Part shown: piece by piece, positions 43,835 through 52,699 of the stretch
How the letters are laid out: each line of letters starts with the position of its first letter
How positions within the stretch are numbered: position 1 is the stretch's first letter
Assembly: GCA_020634975.1 (NCBI GenBank)
Contig: JACKAQ010000002.1
Coordinates: 496,001 to 560,000 of the forward strand
DNA length: 64,000 bases
Direction of reading: 5' to 3'
Source of the DNA: JACKAQ01 sp020634975 [NCBI: Calditrichia bacterium]
GTDB taxonomy: Bacteria; Calditrichota; Calditrichia; RBG-13-44-9
The notes under the pieces: model-generated
Database searches by the model: none
The model's input: the letters and a program-made list of their open reading frames with translations, nothing else
Told to the model about the DNA's origin: nothing
Translations under genes and position numbers: made by a program

Positions 43835-46009
43835 TTATTCCATTTCTACAATCGCCAATCCGTACACATTCACTTGTCCGGTGGTGAAACTAATGTTGCT
43901 GCGATTGCCGTTTTGCATCACCGTAAAATCCACCGGCTGCATATCGGACAGCGTTCCGCTGAAGCGCACGCTTTTGGCGGTTTTGCCCGCAGGCAGTTGC
44001 AGTTGGACCGTCACGTTTTTAGTGGGCGTGATCTCACCACTGATGGTCACATCGTAATTCACCAGATGCACCAGCAGCAGGTTTTTATCAGCTTGCATCA
44101 TCGTGCTCATTTCAACATATGGCGAGCTTGCGGAAACGGTCGTCAGGTTGCCGGAGAGCATTGCCAACAGCTTGTCCGCGGCAGAATTGAGGTGGCTGCG
44201 GAGCAGCGGATCGATGCGGTTGCGGGTGTAGCCTTCGGGAATATCGGGAAATACATCGGTCATCGCGGGACCGAATGTGGTCACTTCACCACTGGCGGAT
44301 GTCATGGGAATCAAAAATTTCGACAGCGGAATTTCCACCGGCAAATAAGTGGCTTGACCGTTGCCGACGGTTTTGGATATCGCATTTGCGGAGTAGTTTT
44401 TCTCGCCGAACATCTCCGCCAGAACCACCCGTTTTTGCGGAAGATTGTGCTCATCTTTAAACCCGGTTTCGCCGAGAACCAGCAATTTGCCGCCGTTTTC
44501 CACATATTTTTTCAACGCGAGCTGTTTTTGCTCGCTGAGCAGCGGGAGGTAGGGGAGATAAATGAGATCGAACCGGCTGAGATCGTTTGCCAGCAAATCG
44601 TCCTCGACGATCATCACGTGGCTGATGCCGCGATCCGTCAGCACCCGCGATGCGGAAAATGCAAAGCTGAGTTCATCCGCCAGATATTGCCGCAGCGATG
44701 CCAGAATAGCCACATTGCTGTGCGGTTTTGCGCCGACCAAATGTTCCCGGTTTTTAGCTAGAAAAGCATACATTTCGGTTGCGCCGGGCGGTGTTTCCCG
44801 CTTTTCGCGGAAAATCGCGTGGTTGGCAACTGCTTCGGCGATGTTCATCTGCGCCATAGCGCTGAGGCATTTCTCCGACGGATCGGGGAATATCGGCGGC
44901 GTGATTTCCGTTGCGTACACAATGGTCGGTTTGCCGTGCGATGCTGCCGCCAAAAATTTCAGCGCCGGACTGTTGGTGATTTTGGTGTCATCGTCGCGGC
45001 GGCGCGGTGCGGAATCGAGATATTCCTGCATTTCGGAATAGATGAAATCGTCCACTTTGCCGAGCATTTCCATATTTCCTGCACCATCGTACGCGATAGG
45101 ACCAAAGCCAAACCCGCCGAACACATTTCCGGAAATCATAAAATGGGGATTGTATTGTTTGGCGACCGTTCGCAGCCGGTTGTGGAAGCGCGCCACTGCC
45201 GAACCGCGATAGGTGATCCATTCCATCCAGAAATCGTCACCGCGTTTTTCCGGCAATTTGATGGTGTCGTAATCATCTGTGCCGTATTTGGCTTTTCCTG
45301 CGGTTGCGGGTAAATTGTCTTTCAAATATTGAATAAATTTCTGCCGGGTGTAATCGCAGTAGCAGGTGCCGCCGGCGATGTGCGTCCAGTCCACATACGA
45401 TCCGTCGATGCCGGTTTCTGCCTGTGCACGCACCTTGCCTTCCATATAGCGCACATAATCCGGGTTATCCGGGCAGCCCCATGCCTCAAAACCTTCGTCG
45501 GTTTTCTGTCCGTACGGCGCATATCGGTAATGCGGAAAGCTGTTATCGGGGCGAACCATCATCCAGGTAGTGGGATCGGCAGCCGGTTTCTCGCCGACAT
45601 AATCCGCGAAATTTTGCCACTGTTCGTTGTAAAATTTCAGCAGGTGAATTTCGTTTTTTTGCGGATCGGATTCCGGCGTCTGCGAATCGCCGTTCAGCGA
45701 AGTGGACAAATAGCGCAGCACGATGTAGCCTTTGTCGTGATAGCTGTCGTTAAACTGTTTTGCTGCATCCATCAGGCTATCGAACTGCGCACGGGTGACG
45801 GTTTCAAAATTGGGCGCACCGCTGCCAAACGTGACGGTCATGTTGTTCTTTTCCAGAAATTCCGGGTTGTTGCGGTGACCCAGAATCCAGTGTCCCCAAT
45901 CGGCAATCGGTGCCCATTCTTTTTCGGGCGGATCGTTTACCAGTAACAGGGTTGAGAAAATAGCGATCAGTAATAAGATCGCCGGTTTGCAGAAGTTAAA
46001 TGTGCTCAT
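43835..46009 (-). CDS. Secreted TIM-barrel plus glutamine-amidotransferase-like putative glycosidase, paralogue 1
   Basis: 724 residues from ATG 46009 (GGAGG upstream), with an N-terminal signal or anchor helix. The first half is barrel-like, with GIDGSYVDWTHIAGG (about residue 195) as a candidate active-site strand. The second half (about 430-620) is a class-I-amidotransferase-like domain (ENGGKLLVLGETGF) of the kind that trimerises GH42 beta-galactosidases. A small beta-domain ends the protein. It shares layout and the LVxGETG motif with the protein at 48613. The substrate is unknown; it lies just downstream of the Gfo/Idh gene. Confidence 0.72.
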   Translation of the reverse strand: MSTFNFCKPAILLLIAIFSTLLLVNDPPEKEWAPIADWGHWILGHRNNPEFLEKNNMTVTFGSGAPNFETVTRAQFDSLMDAAKQFNDSYHDKGYIVLRYLSTSLNGDSQTPESDPQKNEIHLLKFYNEQWQNFADYVGEKPAADPTTWMMVRPDNSFPHYRYAPYGQKTDEGFEAWGCPDNPDYVRYMEGKVRAQAETGIDGSYVDWTHIAGGTCYCDYTRQKFIQYLKDNLPATAGKAKYGTDDYDTIKLPEKRGDDFWMEWITYRGSAVARFHNRLRTVAKQYNPHFMISGNVFGGFGFGPIAYDGAGNMEMLGKVDDFIYSEMQEYLDSAPRRRDDDTKITNSPALKFLAAASHGKPTIVYATEITPPIFPDPSEKCLSAMAQMNIAEAVANHAIFREKRETPPGATEMYAFLAKNREHLVGAKPHSNVAILASLRQYLADELSFAFSASRVLTDRGISHVMIVEDDLLANDLSRFDLIYLPYLPLLSEQKQLALKKYVENGGKLLVLGETGFKDEHNLPQKRVVLAEMFGEKNYSANAISKTVGNGQATYLPVEIPLSKFLIPMTSASGEVTTFGPAMTDVFPDIPEGYTRNRIDPLLRSHLNSAADKLLAMLSGNLTTVSASSPYVEMSTMMQADKNLLLVHLVNYDVTISGEITPTKNVTVQLQLPAGKTAKSVRFSGTLSDMQPVDFTVMQNGNRSNISFTTGQVNVYGLAIVEME

Positions 46010-46056
46010 CAAGACCTCCAAATGCTGCGGTTAAAACGAAATGTTCATTGCAAAAA

Positions 46057-47300
46057 TTATCCGGAATATTCCGGTTTCCAGGTTTCGATGCTGCCGTTTG
46101 CCATTGCCTGCAACGCCATATCCACACAAATAGCAACATCGCGTCCGTTGTCCACATTCGAGCGCGGTGTTTTGTTGTTGCGCACGCAATCTGCAAAATC
46201 CAGAAACATGGCGCGGGTGGTTTCAAAATCATCTTTGGTGGGATTGGCAACAGTAATCGGTATCGCCTCGCTGCGGGCCCATGCTTTTCGGGATGCGCTG
46301 GTGATCGCATCCACGGATTCAACGCCTTCATCGGTCAATATTTGTTCAACAGCTTTCGGCTCTGCATAAAATGTGCCTGCTGCGCTTCTTCTTTTCGGAT
46401 GGTGATAGTGCCTTCCGTGCCCATAAAAATGATGGACACATCCTCAAATGCGTTGGTCAGCACCGATTGATAAATGGCTCTTACGCCACCCGGATATTCA
46501 AAAATGGTGTGGACATTGTCATCGGTTTCCCGTCCGTCATTGTAAAAATTGATGCCGCCGAAACCGGTTACTTTTTGCGGCACCTTGTCCAGCACCCAGT
46601 TTACCACGTTAATGTGGTGTGAACACAATTCCGCCATTAATCCACCGGAATATTCGCGATACATCCGCCAGTTGAGCAATCGCTCAAATTTGGGATCGGG
46701 CACCGGATTGCGCCAGGTCATGTTGCGATTGTAATTGCAGCGAATGTGGGTGATCTGCCCGCAGTCGCCATCCTGAATCATCCGGCGAATTTCGTTGAAC
46801 AGCGGATTGTTCTGCCATTGATACGCTACCTGAAAAACGCTGTCGGACTGTTTCACCGCTTTCGATAGGCTGACCGCATCGCCGGCGTTCAGCGTCATGG
46901 TTTTTTGGCAAATGATGTGTTTGCCTGCAGCGAGCGCATCCAGTGCCATTTGGTAGTGCAGGTGTTGCGGCGTGCAAATTAACACGGCATCCAAATCTTT
47001 ATTTTCCAACAGCTTGCGATAATCGGTGTAGCTTTTTGCACCTTTTTCGGCACCCGCCAAGCCGTTTGCCAGATGCGGCGGATAAATATCGCAGCAGGCC
47101 GTCACCCGGATGCCGGGCGTCATCTGCAAAATTTCCGCTTCGTACGCGCCGCGATCCCCGGTTCCGATCACACCGATCAGAATCTTATCATTTTCAGACA
47201 TCTTTTTATCCTGCGCAAACGCACTCAATCCGAATGAAAGTCCGGCGGTCGCAACTGCGCTTCGCTTCACAAATTCGCGCCGCGTAATGTTCTTTGGCAT
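46057..47300 (-). pseudogene. Tat-exported Gfo/Idh family oxidoreductase (possible GH109-like), one frameshift
   Basis: The start is ATG 47300 (AAGGGG upstream). A twin-arginine signal (NITRREFVKRSAVATAGLSFG) exports it folded. The Rossmann motif GVIGTGDRGAYEAEIL, TPQHLHYQMALDAL and GGLMAELCSHHINVVNW follow. The frame breaks near 46376; adding one base to a C run restores QQGTFYAEPKAVEQILTDEG and a C-terminus that stops at 46057, giving about 414 residues. Exported Gfo/Idh proteins include NAD-dependent GH109 glycosidases, an attractive fit to this region but not proven. It may be a sequencing error rather than a true pseudogene. Confidence 0.82.
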
Positions 47301-47339
47301 GTTTTTCCCCTTCAATGTTGATGTATAATTTTCTGATTT

Positions 47340-48560
47340 TTATTCCACCTTCACCGTTACCGGATGCCGCAGCCGTTCCGCCCAATAGCGGATCGTTTCG
47401 AACGGATCGTTCTCCCCAATTTCGAACAACAGATACGCATTCTCCTCCGCATAGCGGCTGCCTTTGGGAATGAACGTCCAGCGGTCGTGCACCAGCCGCC
47501 GGTTCCAGTAGCGTTTGCCTTCCCATTCGCCAATTTGGGTGTGCGGTTGCCAGGTCGGCGACGGCTCGCCGATGTCGTTGGTATTGTCATACATCAGACG
47601 GATGCTGCCCAGTGCAAAACCTTCCGTTTCGTGATAAAAACAGAGCCACGGCGCTTCGTTATCCACCGGACCTTTGAATTTTTTTCCGGTTTTGGGATAC
47701 AGCGGCTCGACCGTAATTTTGCCATCTGTATCCTCAAATGCCAGATGGGTGAACATGCTGTCAGTGGTCATTTCGTCGTTGCGGAGCAGTTCCACACCCA
47801 AATCTTCGGTGAAGTCCATTTCTGAATAAAACCTGAAATACGGCACGTTGGCGTAATATTTATACACTGCCGTCAGAAAAATTTCCGGGTGTTTTGGTGC
47901 GGGATCCTGCCGGATCGTGCGGATCACATAATTTCCACGATCGATTTGCGTGCGGGGATTTTGCCAATGAGCAATGGTGGTGTACCACTCCACCTCCGGG
48001 CGTTTGAAATTGGGTGCCCAATGCACCCGGTTTTCAATGTTGGTCATCAGCAATTCCTGCCCGTTGCGCTTCATGGTGATTTCGCGAATTTGCCCGGAAA
48101 GCTCTTTTTGCTCGGAACTGTTGTCGCTGCGGGTCATGTCCGCACGATAAAATTGATTTTCAACAACCAGTTCTGTACCTTCTCCGGCAAATTGCAAATC
48201 CGTTGCAGCCGCATTTGCGGTAGAAAATTTCAGCTCATAATGCTTTGTTTCCATTCCGTTTACGGCAACCGGGAAAACCAGCCACAGCGCCAGAACGTTC
48301 TGCCCGGAGATGCGTTCCGTCCGCAGAATTTGCACCGAAGTTTCCACACCGCTGCCATCAACAGCCGAAAGCGAAAGCGCATCCTCCGGCGCCGCCGACA
48401 GGGGAATTTGCAGCGAAATTTCCACATATTCCCGATCGCGGGAAAAACCGGCGGTTTCCGTCACGCTGATTTTGGCTATCGATTGCGCCTGCCCGAAAGT
48501 TACGGAACCCAGAAAAACCGCAATCAAAACAAGTGCACGAAAAAATAATTTTTTGCTCAT
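47340..48560 (-). CDS. Secreted beta-rich protein of unknown function
   Basis: 406 residues from ATG 48560, with a signal peptide (MSKKLFFRALVLIAVFLGSVTFGQAQ). The rest is predicted beta sandwich throughout (REYVEISLQIPLS, VENQFYRADMTR, YYANVPYFRFYSEMDF, WEGKRYWNRRLVHDRW). The middle resembles galactose-mutarotase-like sandwiches found in polysaccharide lyases and glycosidases, but I cannot name the family. It precedes the Gfo/Idh gene by 39 bp. It may be a glycan-binding or lyase-like partner. Confidence 0.7.
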   Translation of the reverse strand: MSKKLFFRALVLIAVFLGSVTFGQAQSIAKISVTETAGFSRDREYVEISLQIPLSAAPEDALSLSAVDGSGVETSVQILRTERISGQNVLALWLVFPVAVNGMETKHYELKFSTANAAATDLQFAGEGTELVVENQFYRADMTRSDNSSEQKELSGQIREITMKRNGQELLMTNIENRVHWAPNFKRPEVEWYTTIAHWQNPRTQIDRGNYVIRTIRQDPAPKHPEIFLTAVYKYYANVPYFRFYSEMDFTEDLGVELLRNDEMTTDSMFTHLAFEDTDGKITVEPLYPKTGKKFKGPVDNEAPWLCFYHETEGFALGSIRLMYDNTNDIGEPSPTWQPHTQIGEWEGKRYWNRRLVHDRWTFIPKGSRYAEENAYLLFEIGENDPFETIRYWAERLRHPVTVKVE

Positions 48561-48612
48561 ATTCACATCCGTTTAAAGGTTTGGGCGAACAGTCGCTCGC
48601 CCTTTCCGTTGT

Positions 48613-50634
48613 CTATTCAACCCAAACAACCATTCCGCGTTTGAAAGTTGGCACGGAGCAGTGCAGCTTTCCGTTTTTCCATTCACTACCAATTTTTTTC
48701 ACTTTGCCGAGATAATCCAGCGAGTAAACTGTGGCGCCCTTTTTCGCGGGGAAAGCCACTGTCGCGTTTTGTTCCGGGATTTGATTGGCGTTCTCTTTGC
48801 CTTTCAACCCTTTGAAATTGGCCAAAAATACATGCGGTTTTCCGTCCACTTCGGCAATCTGGGTGGCGACAAACGGCGATGCCTGCACTTCCACCGCAGG
48901 CTGGAATTTCAGATCGCCGGTCAGGTGGTCGGTAAATGCCTGAAGCTGGTTGTAAAATTGGCTGGATTCGAATTTCCCCTCAAACGCCGCATCGTTAAAC
49001 CCGGATTTTACAGCCTGATAATATACTTTTTCCGGGCAATCCGGTTGATAGCTGAACCGCTTGCCGGTCACAGAAAATTGCTCTTCTGACGGATTTTCAA
49101 CGCCCAGCATGTCGTGCAACGGGTTGTTTTCCCGCCGCTGGCGCAGATAATCGTACGTGCCGGTTTCTCCCGTTGCAACCAGCGTTTTCCCGGCATCAAC
49201 GTAGTTTTTTAACCATGCTAACTCATTTTCATCCAGACACTTAACATCCGGTAAAATGAGCATATCGCCGGTGAAATCAGACAGCGTCAGCGGTGTAACG
49301 ATCTGGAATTCGAGGTGTGATTGCAGCAGCAGAAACATCATGCCGCGATACGCCGGAATATATTCATCCACAAAGTAATTGCGGGTTTTCTGAGAAAAAT
49401 ACACCCCGACGGGCTGGATGGGTTTGCGCGGGAGGTAGAAGGTCAGTTCGTGGTCGTCAATCCATTTGAAAACGCGTTTCCGGGTTTCGTAATCATTCGA
49501 GCGGGACATCACATGTGTGGCAGCATCCCAACAGTTGGCGCCGGCCATCAATTGGGACATCATCAAATTTTCGATGGCATCCGCCGGGGTGATTTTCTCA
49601 TGATTTTCCCATGAATAAGTGAGCATCCAGGTGGCTTTGCCGTTGGCAAATGCGCGGAAAGAATACATGCCGGTCATGAATGCGAACCAGTCCGCCGGCT
49701 GGCGATCGGCGGATTTATAGCCGCCCGCGCTGTATTCGTGGGCGACGACATCCACCACCTGATACATTTCGTAAACGTCCGCACCAACGCGAACGGCCGC
49801 ATCTTCGATACCGGGATAAATTTCCGCAATCGTGATAAAATCGGGATTCACCGAACGCCCGTTTTTCGCGACATCGGCCATAAATTCAGTGAGTGTGCGA
49901 ATGCGGAAATCCACCCATTTGATGAAATTCGGGTCGTTGAAATCGCCCAATCGCATATCGGTGCGGGCGTTCAGTCCGCTAACCGCTTTGAACGCTGCCA
50001 ATGTGTATTCATCAAAACTTGCCCAGGTATCTTCCCAACCGTCAAAGTGGGTCATCCAGTACGGGATATCGATGAACACACCGTCGATGCCCGTTGCGGC
50101 AATCTGTCGAATGCGCTCCATAAATATCTCGCGCCATTGCATGGCATACGGCGTGATCCACACATCTTCATCACCTGAGGAAATCCAGAACGCGGTTCCG
50201 CCGCCAAAAACTGCCGGATTACCGTTGATGTTTCGCTGCACCCAATCGGGATGATCTTTGAAAAACGTATGCGCTTTTTTGTCCGCATCCGCGGTGATGG
50301 TTTCCAGCCCCTCGGTGTAAACGAATACCTTGTTGCCCACCGCATGCGCCGCCTCTGCAACCGCTTTGATGGCAGCGAGTTTTTCGGTTGGCTCCATAAA
50401 ACTTTCGTAATATCCAGTAAGGCTGTTGTCCGTTTCGATGCCGAAAACATGGGTTTCCGTGGCGCTTTTGATAATGTCTGCAACACTTTGCTGGCTCAAG
50501 CCGTGTCCGGCGATGCGCACATAATGGGTCCAGTTTTGCCCGTGTTTTTGCGCTTCCGGCGGCTGGGCGTTCAATGTGAAAATGCTCAGCAGCAGCGGAA
50601 TCACCCAGTTCAGATAACGACTTAAATTGTGCAT
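48613..50634 (-). CDS. Secreted TIM-barrel plus glutamine-amidotransferase-like putative glycosidase, paralogue 2
   Basis: 673 residues from ATG 50634 (GGAG upstream), with a signal peptide ending near FTLNAQ. Barrel strands are visible at HAVGNKVFVYTEGL, GIDGVFIDIPYWMTHFDGW (about residue 195, with candidate catalytic Asp) and FITIAEIYPG. An amidotransferase-like domain (about 425-570) has YVDAGKTLVATGETGTYDYL, and a short beta-domain ends the protein. It is similar in design to the protein at 43835 but clearly diverged. It is probably a glycoside hydrolase of one of the poorly described GH42-related families. Confidence 0.72.
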   Translation of the reverse strand: MHNLSRYLNWVIPLLLSIFTLNAQPPEAQKHGQNWTHYVRIAGHGLSQQSVADIIKSATETHVFGIETDNSLTGYYESFMEPTEKLAAIKAVAEAAHAVGNKVFVYTEGLETITADADKKAHTFFKDHPDWVQRNINGNPAVFGGGTAFWISSGDEDVWITPYAMQWREIFMERIRQIAATGIDGVFIDIPYWMTHFDGWEDTWASFDEYTLAAFKAVSGLNARTDMRLGDFNDPNFIKWVDFRIRTLTEFMADVAKNGRSVNPDFITIAEIYPGIEDAAVRVGADVYEMYQVVDVVAHEYSAGGYKSADRQPADWFAFMTGMYSFRAFANGKATWMLTYSWENHEKITPADAIENLMMSQLMAGANCWDAATHVMSRSNDYETRKRVFKWIDDHELTFYLPRKPIQPVGVYFSQKTRNYFVDEYIPAYRGMMFLLLQSHLEFQIVTPLTLSDFTGDMLILPDVKCLDENELAWLKNYVDAGKTLVATGETGTYDYLRQRRENNPLHDMLGVENPSEEQFSVTGKRFSYQPDCPEKVYYQAVKSGFNDAAFEGKFESSQFYNQLQAFTDHLTGDLKFQPAVEVQASPFVATQIAEVDGKPHVFLANFKGLKGKENANQIPEQNATVAFPAKKGATVYSLDYLGKVKKIGSEWKNGKLHCSVPTFKRGMVVWVE

Positions 50635-50665
50635 AAATTTTTTCTCCAATAGATATTTAACAATT

Positions 50666-51142
50666 TCAATTTTTGCTTACTGACCACTCACCCTGATGCA
50701 GCCGGGAATGGTTCCAATCGCCCGAAATAACAGTATTGAATACTTTACCGGAAAATTTGACCCGCGCGCCAGGGTAAATGGTTGACTGGATGACCTCGAA
50801 AAAAATGCTGTCGCCCTGCACTTTTCCATTGTTGAACGCAACGGTGGTAAACGCGCTGTCCGAAGTTGCCAGCGTTCCGGTCAGCAAAGTATCGCTGTGG
50901 TTTAGCACCAGTGTTACGGCCGGATTGCCAATAAAATGTGCCGGATCGCCTATCAGGCTGCCCTGCCATGTGCCGGAAAATCGGTGATCGCCTGGTGGTG
51001 GTGTGTTTGCGGCACCGTCATTACCGCTGCTGGATTTTCCGCAGGCGAGAATACTCAACGCGAAAATCAACAGTAGAACGCAATAAACGGCGCTCTTTTT
51101 GTTGCGTCGAATTGAAAATTTTTGTGTTCCATTTTTACGCAT
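50666..51142 (-). CDS. Small lipoprotein of unknown function
   Basis: 158 residues. After a basic N-terminus, a hydrophobic segment leads to the lipobox LSILACGK (Cys about 34). A low-complexity linker is followed by a lipocalin-like small beta-barrel (FSGTWQGSLIGD, LVLNHSDTLLTGTLATSDSA, KFSGKVFNTVISGDWNH). This pattern is common in FCB lipoproteins without known function. The start overlaps the end of the upstream Tat-exported gene by 8 bases; ATG 51148 is an alternative. Confidence 0.72.
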   Translation of the reverse strand: MRKNGTQKFSIRRNKKSAVYCVLLLIFALSILACGKSSSGNDGAANTPPPGDHRFSGTWQGSLIGDPAHFIGNPAVTLVLNHSDTLLTGTLATSDSAFTTVAFNNGKVQGDSIFFEVIQSTIYPGARVKFSGKVFNTVISGDWNHSRLHQGEWSVSKN

Positions 51143-52676
51143 GACCATCTCTTAAAGTAAGTGATCCGTCTGCATTGAGCGCTTCGCGGCATGCCCAGCG
51201 CACCGGTAAACGGCGCCCTTTTACTTCGATTTCAGCTTTTACTTTCAGCCCTTCCCAGTTGGTGCCTTTTGGCAAAATGAACATTGCCTGACGGACTTTG
51301 CGGGGTAGGGGATAACCGGCATCGAGGCTGCCGCCGACATTCACGCTGCCGTCATCGTTGAACACAGTGATTCGCAATACGCCCGGAACGCCTGAAATAC
51401 CATCATTTACAAAACCCATCACCAATCCGGGGTGCTCCTCTTTTTCGAATGACCAAATCCAGGATGGGCGCACCCGGTAACCGATGTTACGCGCCAGATC
51501 GTCCAGCGAATCCGGAAATTGGTTGTAATAATTCATGATCCGGTCTGCCGATATGCGATGCCAGTTCCACAACGAGAAATAGTTTGCGCCAAGATCTTTC
51601 ACATGTGAAATGATGCTTTCCGTACGGGGAATGCCTTCTTTCATCCGCAGGGTTTCCGGTGTGCCGTCGGAAATGCCCTGTTCGATCGTCGCGCCAATCC
51701 ACGGCGGTCGATTGCTCAGCGAATCAATTTGGGTGTTTTCGATAAAAATAGTGTCGGTGCGCAACCAATTGTGCGAACGAATGGTGCGATCCAGCATCTC
51801 CGAATTTCCCACCCGGCTGTAGTCCGGTTGGGTGTTGGTGGTCAGCGGGGTTTTGTCCCAATTCCGGATTTGATGCTCAAGCATTTCCATAAACGTTTTT
51901 TCGGCGGTCAAATCGTCCGGAAAACAATGCCCCCGAAAAGGCCAGGTGTGCCCTTCGCCCCAAAAACCATACATGCAGGTATCGACATATTCCACATCCG
52001 GGTGCCCGTTGTAAATATCGGCCAGCATGCTGTCCATTTCTTTGAACGCGTTCATAAACGTCGGATGATCGTATCGCGGGGCGTAATGCACCTTGCCGGG
52101 AATGCCGATTTGATCGGTGGTGCCCAATTTGACAAACGGTGTTTTTTCCGCCACAAAATCCGGGCAGGAATGCGGTTCGATCACCGGACTCATCAGCTGA
52201 ATTCGCAATCCGACTTTTTTACCATATTTTTTGGCCATCTCGAAAGTGAGTTTCCAGTGTTCCGGAAAATCCAGACGACCGGGTTTTTGTTGGATATCGC
52301 GCCAATCGACCCGGATATACAATTTGTTGCCCAACGACATTTTCGCCAGTTTTTCAATGGATTCTGCGAGCGATTCGCCTTTGATTTTTGGCGGTCCAAC
52401 TTCGTCGCAAACGTAGGTAATTAACCCCATTCCGTAGTTTGGCACAACTCCTTTGGATGGCGTTGTGCTGCTGACAACCGAATTTCCCGGCACATATTCC
52501 TCCGGCGCATATTGCGGAAAGGGACCCTGGTAGAGCCTGTCTTTTACTTCCGGTCCGCCACCAAAATTATAACCATCCCAATTGTGGGCAGGCACGCGGG
52601 CATATGCGGTTTTTGCACCGATGCCGGACAAAACAACCGCTGCGCCGCCGGTTTTCAGAAATGTTCGTCGATCCAT
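51135..52676 (-). CDS. Tat-exported GH42-like TIM-barrel protein
   Basis: 513 residues from ATG 52676 (GAGGTGG upstream). A twin-arginine-like leader MDRRTFLKTGGAAVVLSGIG directs export. The barrel has KLYIRVDWRDIQQKPGRLDF, VGLRIQLMSP, and YVDTCMYGFWGEGHTWPF, with the Glu in WGE as likely acid/base and FIENTQID as a possible second carboxylate. A C-terminal DUF4832-type beta-domain (about 410-513) follows. It has the same architecture as the lipoprotein at 41606. The substrate is unknown. Confidence 0.72.
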   Translation of the reverse strand: MDRRTFLKTGGAAVVLSGIGAKTAYARVPAHNWDGYNFGGGPEVKDRLYQGPFPQYAPEEYVPGNSVVSSTTPSKGVVPNYGMGLITYVCDEVGPPKIKGESLAESIEKLAKMSLGNKLYIRVDWRDIQQKPGRLDFPEHWKLTFEMAKKYGKKVGLRIQLMSPVIEPHSCPDFVAEKTPFVKLGTTDQIGIPGKVHYAPRYDHPTFMNAFKEMDSMLADIYNGHPDVEYVDTCMYGFWGEGHTWPFRGHCFPDDLTAEKTFMEMLEHQIRNWDKTPLTTNTQPDYSRVGNSEMLDRTIRSHNWLRTDTIFIENTQIDSLSNRPPWIGATIEQGISDGTPETLRMKEGIPRTESIISHVKDLGANYFSLWNWHRISADRIMNYYNQFPDSLDDLARNIGYRVRPSWIWSFEKEEHPGLVMGFVNDGISGVPGVLRITVFNDDGSVNVGGSLDAGYPLPRKVRQAMFILPKGTNWEGLKVKAEIEVKGRRLPVRWACREALNADGSLTLRDGHA

Positions 52677-52699
52677 TTTCCACCTCACAATTTGAATAT

